Shown piece after piece: positions 1 to 7,301 of a DNA stretch of 9,380 nucleotides (the stretch's first letter is position 1; each line of letters opens with the position of its first letter). The stretch spans positions 1 through 9,380 of the forward strand of contig PXBQ01000253.1 in the NCBI GenBank assembly GCA_003566875.1. Reading direction: 5' to 3'. Under the pieces are notes generated by a model, which worked only from the letters and a program-made list of their open reading frames with translations, made no database searches and had not been told where the DNA came from. The stretch comes from Spirochaetaceae bacterium (GTDB taxonomy: Bacteria; Spirochaetota; Spirochaetia; DSM-27196; PXBQ01). Position numbers and translations under genes: made by a program.

Positions 1-2
1 TG

Positions 3-1343
3 AGTCCGAAAGAGAATCAAATGGTTCTGAACGGGTTGTACACCGCGTTCAATACCGTGTTGAAACGGCACGGCGGATACCTGAACAAAATCGAAGGCGA
101 CAGTCTCATGTTCCACTACGGCGGATTTCTCGATCCCCGTGTACGCGACCTCACGGAGGACGAGGCGATCAAGTACATCGCGCGCGAGCTGTTCTACTCG
201 TGCATCGAGATGCAGCGCGTCTGCGTGTTGTTCAACCAGGCAAACGATCGTTTCTTGAATGAGAACGTCTCGAAAGATACGCGCGAGGACCTCGAACGTG
301 CGTTCGAGATCATCTCGACATTGCGACGGTCGTACGAACTCTCGTCGTCGATGAACGCGTTTTTTCAGATACGGATTCGTATCGGCGCCAACATAGGCGA
401 AGTGATTATCGGAAATTTCGGTCCCGACGGTGCAAAACAGTGGGACGTAATCGGTCTACCGGTGATCGATGCGAAACGAATGGAGTCGACGGCACCGATC
501 GGCGGACTTCGGATCTCGGAGCAGTTCTACCGGACTCTCGAGTCAACGGGTATCGCCGACGACTACTATCGTCGGTTCAGGCGCGAAGCCGAAGCGCTGT
601 TCGGTCAATACCGCTCCATCACAAAAGACGAGTTGTATAAGTTCGGCACCGTCGTTTTGAAAGACAAAAAAAGCGTCGTGTTCAACACATACAGCGTTCA
701 GGTCAACCCCGGCCTGCCCGAGCAGATTCAGGAACAAGTGACGGAGCTGCTCACGAAAGGGCATCAAGGAGCGGACCGCATCGTGCAAATGCTCCAGTAC
801 TATCGCGGCAACCCGTTCGTGACGAATGCAATCGAGAAAGTGTTTGCGTCTAATTCGGTAAGTATCCGAAAGGCGTACATTTACAAGTTGTTATTCCCGA
901 AAAAGTACGCGGTTCTCGAACGGAAGTTCAGTGGGGACTACACCGGCCTCGACGAGTTCATCGGCCGGAAGTACTCGCTCTACTATCTCTTCGAGAGTCT
1001 CGGCCGGTACCAGGACACGATCAAACAGGATCCTGATATGCCCAGCGACGAGACCGAGTTCCTGGGTTACGAGTCGTACCTTGCTCACAGGTCAAACAAG
1101 ATCGTCGAGCAGTACAACTTAAAGAAGGCGCACTTGATCAGGAAGTCTTACTTCTTTAACGTCGTGTATCCGCTTGTTTTCACGAGTATCCGAACGAGCA
1201 TTCTCGAGCGTCAGTACGACAGCGAAGAGGAAGAGATAGAGACGCTCGAAGAGCTCGAAAACGGCGAGGGCGACGCGGGAAGCGACGTGCAAGGGGACGT
1301 GGAAGAGCTGGAAGACCTGGACGAGCTCGAAGAGCTGGGATAG
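3..1343 (+). CDS. Class III adenylate/guanylate cyclase, C-terminal part (5' end outside window)
   Basis: The reading frame is open from base 3, so the N-terminus lies upstream; numbering here is from the first ATG at 21. The cyclase homology domain is seen in order: the beta2-beta3 turn KIEGD (K23, the usual adenine-contacting Lys, and D27, the second metal Asp), then RIGANIGEVIIGNFG (120-134), then WDVIG (D142, the usual purine-selecting Asp) and AKRMES with R153. K23 with D142 fits ATP as substrate, so cAMP production is likely. The first metal Asp should lie upstream of the window. Two oddities: the transition-state Asn expected at 149 is Ile, and about 50 extra residues sit between the GD turn and the GANIGEV strand. 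A helical region of unknown role follows (230-400), ending in an acidic Leu/Glu-rich tail (400-440). Family confidence is high; whether it is active is uncertain. Confidence 0.88.
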   Translation, partial: SPKENQMVLNGLYTAFNTVLKRHGGYLNKIEGDSLMFHYGGFLDPRVRDLTEDEAIKYIARELFYSCIEMQRVCVLFNQANDRFLNENVSKDTREDLERAFEIISTLRRSYELSSSMNAFFQIRIRIGANIGEVIIGNFGPDGAKQWDVIGLPVIDAKRMESTAPIGGLRISEQFYRTLESTGIADDYYRRFRREAEALFGQYRSITKDELYKFGTVVLKDKKSVVFNTYSVQVNPGLPEQIQEQVTELLTKGHQGADRIVQMLQYYRGNPFVTNAIEKVFASNSVSIRKAYIYKLLFPKKYAVLERKFSGDYTGLDEFIGRKYSLYYLFESLGRYQDTIKQDPDMPSDETEFLGYESYLAHRSNKIVEQYNLKKAHLIRKSYFFNVVYPLVFTSIRTSILERQYDSEEEEIETLEELENGEGDAGSDVQGDVEELEDLDELEELG

Positions 1344-1346
1344 CTG

Positions 1347-1383
1347 GAAGAAACCGATAATCGGGAAGAGCCCGGCTCTCCAC
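1347..1383 (-). terminator. Possible weak terminator between convergent genes
   Basis: The 88-bp gap between the converging cyclase and oxidoreductase genes contains two short dyads: AGAGCC/GGCTCT at 1367-1379 and CCGA/TCGG at 1354-1364. Read on the minus strand, the second is followed by TTTCTT, so it could weakly terminate the oxidoreductase transcript. Both stems are short (4-6 bp) and the U-tract is broken, so this is a low-confidence call. The rest of the gap shows no recognisable element. Confidence 0.25.
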
Positions 1384-1431
1384 CGACCTCGTGATCGACA
1401 GGCACGGTACCGGCGGAGTGCTGCCCGTGTC

Positions 1432-2616
1432 TCAACCGTTCCGTACCGACAACGATGAGAGAATGAGCCGCGCCGCGTGATGCGCGCCGATTATGTTCTT
1501 GCTCGGCGGCCCGAGTTCCATGTCCGCGAGTTCGCCCGCGACACGGATGCAGTCGGTCCAGCGGAGCGTCCGGTCGGGGATCGGGTAGCCGTCCGGAGCG
1601 AGCGGTGCGCCAAAATCGCGCGCGATCATCGCGACGAGTTCCGATGCTGGTGGCCCGGCTTTGAACCCCGTGGCCAAAACGACGTGGTCGCCCGTGACTA
1701 TGTCTGGTCCTGTGCTGTCGCGCGCGACGACCGAGAGGTTCACGGTGCGGGTCGAGTCGTCGCTCGATGCGCGGATGATATCGCCGACCTTGAGTACGAT
1801 CCGGCCCCGCGCGACCGCCGATCGGAACGCGTTCAGTACGTCGGGCGGAATCGTGCCGGGATACCGCGCGCTTGAGATGATCCGCCTGCGTTCAACGGGA
1901 TCACGAACCGAGAGAAAAAAGCGTCGACATTTGGGCCCGATGTAACACGGATCGCTGTCGAATCTCGACTCGCGTACGTCGTGGCGCGACACCACGATGA
2001 CCTTGAGACCCGCCGCGGCTGATTCGAGCGCTTTTTGCGTCGCGGTGATCCCACCACCGACGATCAAGACCGTGCCGGACAACGGTCCGGCGTCTCTATT
2101 TACGTCAAACACGTGACTAAACCGTCGATCGGTGCCGTTCCACCACTCGGGGTACGACGCGGCCTCGTTCATACTTACGGCGAGAATTACGTTACGTGCG
2201 TCTATCGCGCCGGCGTCAGTTTCAACGCGTGCTCCGTTTCGGATCCGTACGACGCGTCGCGCGCGCCCGGTTACGCGCAGATCGGCGAGTGAAAACTCGG
2301 CGAGGACATGGGCGGCGTGGCGTTGGAAGAGTTCAAGCGACGGCCGCGCGTACGGCTCGACAAAGTGTTCGGCTCCCACTCCGGCGACGCGCGCGTATCG
2401 TCGCAGAGCACGGAAGTCGAGATCCAGGTTGTGGCTGCTCGGAGAGCGCAGGAAGACCATGCCGCATTTCCCGGTGTGGCGGCGCCAGAGGTACAGCGGC
2501 TCGTCCCACGGGTCTATGACGCGAATCGCCGCGCGGCGAACACCGCCGGCAGCGGTGAGGGCGTGCGAGATGAACGTGCCGTGGATGCCACCTCCGATGA
2601 TCAGCCAGTCGAGCAT
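1432..2616 (-). CDS. FAD/NAD(P)-binding oxidoreductase (flavin monooxygenase-like)
   Basis: A 394-residue flavoprotein with two dinucleotide-binding folds. The N-terminus MLDWLIIGGGIHGT carries the FAD-type GxGxxG (G8, G10, G13) directly after the start, which fixes ATG 2616. A second glycine motif, VLIVGGGITATQKAL (183-197), is the NAD(P)-type fold, and LATGF (314-318) is the late ATG-type motif of two-dinucleotide flavoproteins. The segment GMVFLRSPSSHNLD (52-65) resembles the substrate and flavin region of N-hydroxylating monooxygenases (lysine/ornithine hydroxylase-like), but I cannot assign a substrate. No signal peptide or membrane segment is visible, so it is probably cytosolic. The frame stays open 259 codons upstream, but that stretch is antisense to the neighbouring dehydrogenase gene and precedes the nucleotide-binding motif, so it was not included. 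It is divergent from another FAD enzyme. There is no Shine-Dalgarno; a -10 box abuts the start. Confidence 0.85.
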   Translation of the reverse strand: MLDWLIIGGGIHGTFISHALTAAGGVRRAAIRVIDPWDEPLYLWRRHTGKCGMVFLRSPSSHNLDLDFRALRRYARVAGVGAEHFVEPYARPSLELFQRHAAHVLAEFSLADLRVTGRARRVVRIRNGARVETDAGAIDARNVILAVSMNEAASYPEWWNGTDRRFSHVFDVNRDAGPLSGTVLIVGGGITATQKALESAAAGLKVIVVSRHDVRESRFDSDPCYIGPKCRRFFLSVRDPVERRRIISSARYPGTIPPDVLNAFRSAVARGRIVLKVGDIIRASSDDSTRTVNLSVVARDSTGPDIVTGDHVVLATGFKAGPPASELVAMIARDFGAPLAPDGYPIPDRTLRWTDCIRVAGELADMELGPPSKNIIGAHHAARLILSSLSVRNG

Positions 2617-2621
2617 ACCGG

Positions 2622-2650
2622 AGTATACCCGTCGATCTACGTTCGGAAAA
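2622..2650 (-). promoter_or_regulatory. Candidate promoter placing the transcript start at the oxidoreductase ATG
   Basis: On the minus strand a TATACT -10 box (2627 to 2622) lies 5 bases before ATG 2616, with a weak -35 TTTTCC (2650 to 2645) 17 bp further upstream. Transcription would begin at or within a base of the A of ATG, giving a leaderless mRNA. This agrees with the absence of any purine-rich ribosome-binding site. The -10 matches the consensus at five of six positions; the -35 only at three. Confidence 0.45.
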
Positions 2651-2723
2651 GCCCGGAAAATTTTTCTGAGAACGATACTGCAATAACGACCACGGAATGG
2701 TAGGCCAATCTGTAAAAGACGAG

Positions 2724-2729
2724 TACAGT
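2724..2729 (+). promoter_or_regulatory. Possible -10 box before the phytoene-dehydrogenase-like gene
   Basis: TACAGT (four of six consensus positions) ends 7 bases before ATG 2737, a spacing like that of the TATACT boxes of the two minus-strand genes. No good -35 is present at 16-18 bp. An alternative start, GTG 2728, would lie inside this box. The rest of the 2617-2736 divergent gap is AT-richer, with no other clear element. Weak on its own. Confidence 0.22.
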
Positions 2730-2736
2730 GGACGAT

Positions 2737-4287
2737 ATGGATACAGACGTAGTCGTTATCGGAAGTGGGCATAATGGGCTCGTGTGCGGAGCGTATCTCG
2801 CACGGGCGGGGTACACTGTAACGGTGCTCGAGCGTCGGGACACAATCGGCGGTGCGGTCTGTACCGAGCAGATGTTTGGCGGGTACAAAATGGACGTGGG
2901 AGGATCGGCTCATTTTATGATCCACCACACGCCGATCGTCGCCGACCTGGAGCTCGCCAAGTACGGTCTCGAGTACATTCCCCTTGACCCGTTTATGGTC
3001 GCGCCGTTTGACGACGGGAGCTCGATCTCGTTTTACCGGAGCCTTGACCGAACGTGCGAGAGCATTGCGCGGGTGAGTCAGCACGACGCCGAAGCGTACC
3101 GAGAGTTCATACGCCTCTGGAAACCGTTGAACGAAGCGGTTTTTGAGGTGTTTCTCAAACCGCCGACCGCGCGTTCGATTCTCTCTACGTTTGCTTTTCG
3201 GAAGATCAACGACTCGCGGACGGGCAAAATAACGATGTTGAAGCAAATCTTTCAGAGTTACGGAAGGTTCATTGACGACACCTTCGAAAGCCCGCAGATG
3301 CGTGCCGCGCTGGCGTGGTGGGGCGCCCAGAGCGGACCCCCGCCGATCGATGCCGCGTCCGCGGAGTTCATCGGCTGGCACTCGGTAGTACATGGAAACG
3401 GTCCTGCTCGGCCCAGGGGAGGGTCAGGTATGTTGACGCAGGCGCTCGCCGCGTACATCCGCGATCACGGCGGTACCGTGCTTCCGAACGCTGAGGTGAC
3501 GCGGATCCTCGTTGAAAACGGGCGCGCGGTCGGCGTTGAAACGGTTGCCGGTGAGAGAGTGACCGCGCGTCGTGTCGTCTCAAACGCTCACGTTCATCCG
3601 ACGTTCCTCAAAATGCTCGACGACTGGACTCCGCCCGCGCTCGCAGAGAAGATCCGCAAGATTCACGTGGGAAACGGTTTTGGAATGGTATTGCGGTGCG
3701 CGATGGACAGACTCCCTCGGTACCAGGTCGCAGACCCCGACGAAGCGGTTCTTGGGCTGCAGCTGCTCTGCCCGAGTAGCCAGTACCTCAACGATGCGTA
3801 CGCCGACTATCTCCGAGGAATGCCGTCAAACGATCCCGCCGCGATTGGTATGACGTTCAGCGCGATCGACCCGACTCTCGCTCCGGAAGGTAAACACGTT
3901 CTGTTCGTCTGGGGGCAGTACTATCCCTTTGCGTTGCGCGACGGAGTGAAGTGGCCTGAGATCGCCGAACGCGAAAAGGAGAAACTCCTCGGTGTGGTCG
4001 AAAGGTACGCACCGGGAACCCGTGACGCGGTTCGCGACGTGTATGTACAGACGCCCGATGTTATCTCCGAAAAACACGCGATGCCGAACGCGAACGTGAT
4101 GCACGTCGAAATGGTCATTGACCAGATGTTCATGTTCCGCCCGATCCCCGAGCTCTCGCGCTACCAGACACCGTTGCCCGGCCTCTTTCTTGCGAGCGCG
4201 GGTATGCACCCCGGAGGTGGAATTTTTGGCGCTCCGGGGTACAACTGCGCTGCCGTTGTCAAGAAATCGCTTCGTCGTCGTAGATGA
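2737..4287 (+). CDS. Phytoene-dehydrogenase-like FAD oxidoreductase (CrtI/PYROXD2-type)
   Basis: A 516-residue amine-oxidase-fold flavoprotein of the phytoene desaturase superfamily. The N-terminus DVVVIGSGHNGL carries the FAD GxGxxG (G9, G11, G14), followed by the ribose-binding acidic residue E32 and an RRDTIGG stretch typical of the family. Near the end, LFLASAGMHPGGGIFGAPGYN (483-503) is the conserved C-terminal FAD-binding motif of CrtI-like proteins. Length is normal for the family. GTG 2728 is an in-frame alternative start three codons upstream; ATG 2737 is preferred because it places the first strand at the very N-terminus as in relatives, though neither has a good ribosome-binding site. 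The family covers carotenoid desaturases, retinol saturases and PYROXD2-like proteins of unclear substrate. No phytoene synthase or other carotenoid gene is nearby, so a carotenoid role is not supported. The protein ends in four arginines. It converges on the next gene with an 11-bp gap. Confidence 0.9.
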   Translation: MDTDVVVIGSGHNGLVCGAYLARAGYTVTVLERRDTIGGAVCTEQMFGGYKMDVGGSAHFMIHHTPIVADLELAKYGLEYIPLDPFMVAPFDDGSSISFYRSLDRTCESIARVSQHDAEAYREFIRLWKPLNEAVFEVFLKPPTARSILSTFAFRKINDSRTGKITMLKQIFQSYGRFIDDTFESPQMRAALAWWGAQSGPPPIDAASAEFIGWHSVVHGNGPARPRGGSGMLTQALAAYIRDHGGTVLPNAEVTRILVENGRAVGVETVAGERVTARRVVSNAHVHPTFLKMLDDWTPPALAEKIRKIHVGNGFGMVLRCAMDRLPRYQVADPDEAVLGLQLLCPSSQYLNDAYADYLRGMPSNDPAAIGMTFSAIDPTLAPEGKHVLFVWGQYYPFALRDGVKWPEIAEREKEKLLGVVERYAPGTRDAVRDVYVQTPDVISEKHAMPNANVMHVEMVIDQMFMFRPIPELSRYQTPLPGLFLASAGMHPGGGIFGAPGYNCAAVVKKSLRRRR

Positions 4288-4298
4288 TGTCGGCGTCT

Positions 4299-6146
4299 TT
4301 ACGGCCGGTGCCGGATTGACTTAGTGAACTCTTCCCAGGCGGTCTCGCGCTGGCGTTTTGAGTACGCGGCGGTTGCGTCGCCGCCGGCTCGTACGGGGCG
4401 GGGCGGCGATGGCGACTGGCGCTTACTCGCCCCAGGATCGGATCGACGCGAGGTTCGACTCGATCCCGATCGGCGCGAAGAAGCAGGTTTTCCGATCGTA
4501 CGCTGCGCGGTCGCTCGCCGAGGACTGGCTCCCGAATTTTGCACGGTTCCGGACTCCTCCATCGCTGCCCGCCCGATCACCGTTCCTGCCGTATCGCGCC
4601 GTGCGGGGGCGTCGAGGTATACGGACCTCAAGCTCTCGTAGCCTCCGGAGAGCTTTATCCAAAGCCGCAGAAAAACGCCGAGCCGCGGCCACGCGGCGTC
4701 GAACAGCTCGTGCCGGTACAAGCCGAAGACCTCCGCGTAATCCTTAAGCTTCATTGTGTTGGGGACAAAAAACGCTGCGAGTTTTTTCTTGAGATTGTCT
4801 ACCGAGTTGACCTGTTTTGAGTTCTTGCCGTGAAGGATGATCGCTTCCGCGAGCATGGTCGGCTTTTTCAAGAGAGAATCGACAAAACTATCGGCGATCT
4901 CGACGCGTTGCCGGATGTCCGCGTCAAAATTCCGGTGCGTCGTGAACACTGTGTTCGTGCCGCGGTTCATCGCTCGTAATCGTTGCGTCATCTCGTCGAT
5001 ATACTCGGCCTTGAGTTCCTCGGCGAGTTCCGCGAAACGTTTCATGAAAGCGGGTGCAATATTGTCGCGATGAACTACATAGCGGCCGAGTTCAACGATC
5101 GTCGGCAGTTCGTGACGGTCCTTCTGTTCCAGGTGTTTGGCGGCAAACTCGCCGATAAAAACATCGGGGTCGGCGTGTTTCTCGGCGAATTCTCTGAGCC
5201 GAGTCGCAAATCCATCCGCGTCGATCAACGCTTCAAGGCCGGTTTTTGCGTTGTGGACAATCGCCTGCATGTCGAGATCGCGTTCGGTTTCTGCACGCGC
5301 GTTCTTTTCGGCGAGAGCGTTCTGCGCTGCGACGATTAGGCGAACGATCGCGGCAGCCTGAAAAAACTCGTTGTCCGGAGTTCCCGTCCGTGGATCTTTC
5401 ACCGCGTCGATTTTTTCGTGGCACTTGTCGCAGAGCGCGATCCAGAACGCCGCGTCCTTCGACGCGAGCTTCTTCGCCAACACAATAATACCGGTTTCAG
5501 AGACTTTTGCGACGCGTTCGAGAAGATCGTTACTCTGCAGATAGTATCGGAGTTTGTGAATTGCGAGCGCGAGTAGCCGTTTCAGCGACCGTCCGGTAAC
5601 GTAACACGACTCGTTGTGACACGGGACTCGGAAAATGACGTCGTCGAGGGTCGGTTTCTCCATGAACGCGACTAGTGCCTCGGGTGTCGCATCGTCGATA
5701 AACGCTTCGGGAATTTGGATCTTTCGTCCCGCGAGAGTCGATTCGGTTGGAAGCGCGTGCACGATCGACTCGCTCACCGAAAGGAGCTCATCGTCTAGTG
5801 CGTCGGCGTAAAACGCTTTCTCCCGTTCGGAGAACAACCGGATCGTGCCCGGTTGAGCTCTTCCGTCGGAAAGTGAACGAGCCAGTAACGCTACTCCGTG
5901 TAGGCGGAGTTTCTCGATCAATCGGTTGAGGTCGGAACTCTTCCCGGCATCGTCTATTCCCGAGAGCGCGCAAAAGCGTTGATACGAGATTGCAGGCTCC
6001 CATTGAGCGCAGAGCTTATGAAAGATCTCTCGTTCACGCGGGGTGAAACTTCCAAGCTGGGAGAGAAAGAGTTCCCTTTCCGACGGATCCGCGGATACGT
6101 ACGGAGGCTCTCCACCGTGTCCGCCGGTATCTTGCGATATACCCAC
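4299..6146 (-). CDS. Protein of unknown function, 615 aa, with winged-helix-like N-terminus and basic tail
   Basis: I do not recognise a family. The start is GTG 6146; no other ATG, GTG or TTG occurs in frame among the first codons, and no Shine-Dalgarno precedes it. Residues 31-92 (SFTPREREIFHKL through HGVALLA) have the helix-helix-strand look of a winged helix. The middle (about 180-500) is mainly alpha-helical and charged, with two cysteine pairs, C176/C181 and C239/C242 (CDKCH), which could bind a metal; with no signal peptide, a cytochrome reading of CxxCH is unlikely. Residues 515-600 are Arg/Ser/Pro-rich, low-complexity and strongly basic, followed by a short conserved-looking end (AWEEFTKSI). 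These traits would suit a nucleic-acid-associated or regulatory cytosolic protein, but that is inference. It shares a divergent promoter region with the phosphoesterase, which may hint at a common pathway. Confidence 0.82.
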   Translation of the reverse strand: MGISQDTGGHGGEPPYVSADPSERELFLSQLGSFTPREREIFHKLCAQWEPAISYQRFCALSGIDDAGKSSDLNRLIEKLRLHGVALLARSLSDGRAQPGTIRLFSEREKAFYADALDDELLSVSESIVHALPTESTLAGRKIQIPEAFIDDATPEALVAFMEKPTLDDVIFRVPCHNESCYVTGRSLKRLLALAIHKLRYYLQSNDLLERVAKVSETGIIVLAKKLASKDAAFWIALCDKCHEKIDAVKDPRTGTPDNEFFQAAAIVRLIVAAQNALAEKNARAETERDLDMQAIVHNAKTGLEALIDADGFATRLREFAEKHADPDVFIGEFAAKHLEQKDRHELPTIVELGRYVVHRDNIAPAFMKRFAELAEELKAEYIDEMTQRLRAMNRGTNTVFTTHRNFDADIRQRVEIADSFVDSLLKKPTMLAEAIILHGKNSKQVNSVDNLKKKLAAFFVPNTMKLKDYAEVFGLYRHELFDAAWPRLGVFLRLWIKLSGGYESLRSVYLDAPARRDTAGTVIGRAAMEESGTVQNSGASPRRATAQRTIGKPASSRRSGSSRTSRRSDPGASKRQSPSPPRPVRAGGDATAAYSKRQRETAWEEFTKSIRHRP

Positions 6147-6161
6147 TGGAAAAAGTATAGT
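6132..6161 (+). promoter_or_regulatory. Candidate promoter of the metallophosphoesterase operon
   Basis: TTGCGA (6132-6137, four of six) and TATAGT (6156-6161, five of six) are separated by 18 bp. The predicted start near 6168 leaves a leader of about 60 nt that contains the GGAGG ribosome-binding site. The -35 lies inside the first codons of the divergent 615-residue gene, and the -10 overlaps that gene's own -10 on the other strand. Confidence 0.5.
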
Positions 6162-6182
6162 ACAGATGCGCGCGCGAGAGAA
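6154..6182 (-). promoter_or_regulatory. Candidate promoter of the 615-residue gene, near-leaderless
   Basis: On the minus strand TATACT (6159 to 6154) lies 7 bases before GTG 6146, with a weak -35 TTCTCT (6182 to 6177) at 17 bp. Transcription would begin about one base before the GTG. The box overlaps the plus-strand TATAGT of the phosphoesterase by four bases; together they read AGTATAGT, a near-symmetric -10. Confidence 0.48.
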
Positions 6183-6217
6183 GGGGGTAAGGATGCGAGC
6201 AGTGGAGCAGGGATCGT

Positions 6218-6222
6218 GGAGG
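6218..6222 (+). promoter_or_regulatory. Shine-Dalgarno GGAGG deciding the phosphoesterase start
   Basis: GGAGG ends 8 bases before GTG 6231, an ideal spacing. It rules against the in-frame GTG at 6216, which overlaps it, and against the ATG at 5979, which would place over 80 residues antisense to the 615-residue gene. Confidence 0.8.
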
Positions 6223-6230
6223 TTTTACGG

Positions 6231-7289
6231 GTGACCAAAAAAGACGCGTATAGCTTCGAGACGTTATCGATGTTGTTCGACGAAACCGCGGCGAGGCCGC
6301 TGAAAAACGCCGATAAGTACGTGATTTTCAGCGATCTTCACATGGGCACCGGACGAAAAACGGACGATTTCAGGAGCAATGCACAAATTTTTGTCGAGGT
6401 ACTCCGGAGGCGATACCTGCCCGAGGGTTACACTTTGATCCTAAACGGCGACGTCGAGGAGCTTCAGAGGTTCACTTTTGACTCGATTCAGCGTCGCTGG
6501 GTAGATGTGTACGAAGTTTTTGATGAATTCGAACGCGACGGACGATTCATCCGTATCGTCGGAAACCACGATCTAGCGTTGTCGTACGGGTTAAACGATA
6601 TCAAGCCGCACGACGCCGTTACACTCGACTACCATGGAAACAAGATCTTTATTTTTCACGGGCACCAAACCGCATCGCGGTACATCCGCCACCATGCTCT
6701 TGTCGGGTTGGTTTTGAAGTACATCGCAAATCCGCTCAAGATCAAAAACTACACGGTCGCTCACGATAGCCGGAAGAAGTTCAAGACCGAGAAACGTGTA
6801 TACGAGTTTGCGAACGCGAACAAGATCATCGCGGTGATCGGGCACACGCACCGGCCCTTGTTCGAGTCGATGTCGAAAATCGACTCGTTAAAGTTTGAGG
6901 TTGAGCGCCTCTGCCGTAAGTATCCCAAATCTTCCGACAAAAAGAAGGGAAAAATTGAACACAAAATCACACTGCTGAAGTCTGAGCTCGATGCGGTGGT
7001 CGAGAGCGAGGAGAAGTATGGCTCGCACGAAAGCTTGTATCGAGAAAACCTCGTCGTGCCGTGCATGTTCAACTCCGGATCGGTCCTCGGAAAACGCGGA
7101 ATCACGGGGCTGGAACTCACCGACGGCGAGATAGGATTGGTCCATTGGTTTGACAGGCGAAAATCTAAAAAGTATCTTCAGTACGAGAATTATCAGGCGC
7201 ATCAACTTGGGGACACCGATTACTTCCAGGTGATCATCAAGCGTGACAACTTGTCGTACATTTTTTCTCGAATCAAACTTCTCGCGTGA
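6231..7289 (+). CDS. Calcineurin-like metallophosphoesterase
   Basis: A 352-residue dinuclear-metal phosphoesterase. All signature motifs are in order, numbered from GTG 6231: SDLHMG (D35, H37), NGDVEE (D74), GNHD (111-114), FHGHQ (142-146, metal His) and GHTHRP (204-209). The active site therefore looks complete. The pattern resembles UDP-2,3-diacylglucosamine hydrolases and other bacterial calcineurin-like enzymes, but the substrate cannot be told from this. Between the GHTH motif and a C-terminal strand region starting at VVPCMFNSGS there is a Lys/Glu-rich helical insert (about 210-275), which could be a coiled coil or a partner-binding arm. There is no signal peptide; residues 154-170 are hydrophobic but short, so cytosolic or membrane-peripheral location is likely. 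The gene downstream is probably cotranscribed. Confidence 0.9.
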   Translation: MTKKDAYSFETLSMLFDETAARPLKNADKYVIFSDLHMGTGRKTDDFRSNAQIFVEVLRRRYLPEGYTLILNGDVEELQRFTFDSIQRRWVDVYEVFDEFERDGRFIRIVGNHDLALSYGLNDIKPHDAVTLDYHGNKIFIFHGHQTASRYIRHHALVGLVLKYIANPLKIKNYTVAHDSRKKFKTEKRVYEFANANKIIAVIGHTHRPLFESMSKIDSLKFEVERLCRKYPKSSDKKKGKIEHKITLLKSELDAVVESEEKYGSHESLYRENLVVPCMFNSGSVLGKRGITGLELTDGEIGLVHWFDRRKSKKYLQYENYQAHQLGDTDYFQVIIKRDNLSYIFSRIKLLA

Positions 7290-7301
7290 CGTTCGGTCTG
7301 T

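Noticed and set aside
1220..1345. Short GAAGAGCTCGAA-like DNA repeats
   Set aside because: They simply encode the acidic Leu/Glu tail of the cyclase and are not an independent repeat element.
1477..2703. Several plus-strand open frames inside 1432-2616
   Set aside because: All are Arg-rich shadows of the oxidoreductase, with no motifs or ribosome-binding sites.
2617..3393. 259-codon in-frame extension upstream of the FAD/NAD(P) oxidoreductase
   Set aside because: It is antisense to the well-supported phytoene-dehydrogenase-like gene, has no recognisable domain, and would place the FAD motif at residue 260. The motif directly after ATG 2616 is the normal N-terminus.
5423..5432. CxxCH in the 615-residue protein as a cytochrome c haem site
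   Set aside because: No signal peptide or other cytochrome features; a metal site or chance is more likely.
5979..6230. 84-codon N-terminal extension of the phosphoesterase from ATG 5979
   Set aside because: It lies mostly antisense to the 615-residue gene and lacks a ribosome-binding site, whereas GTG 6231 has an ideal GGAGG site.
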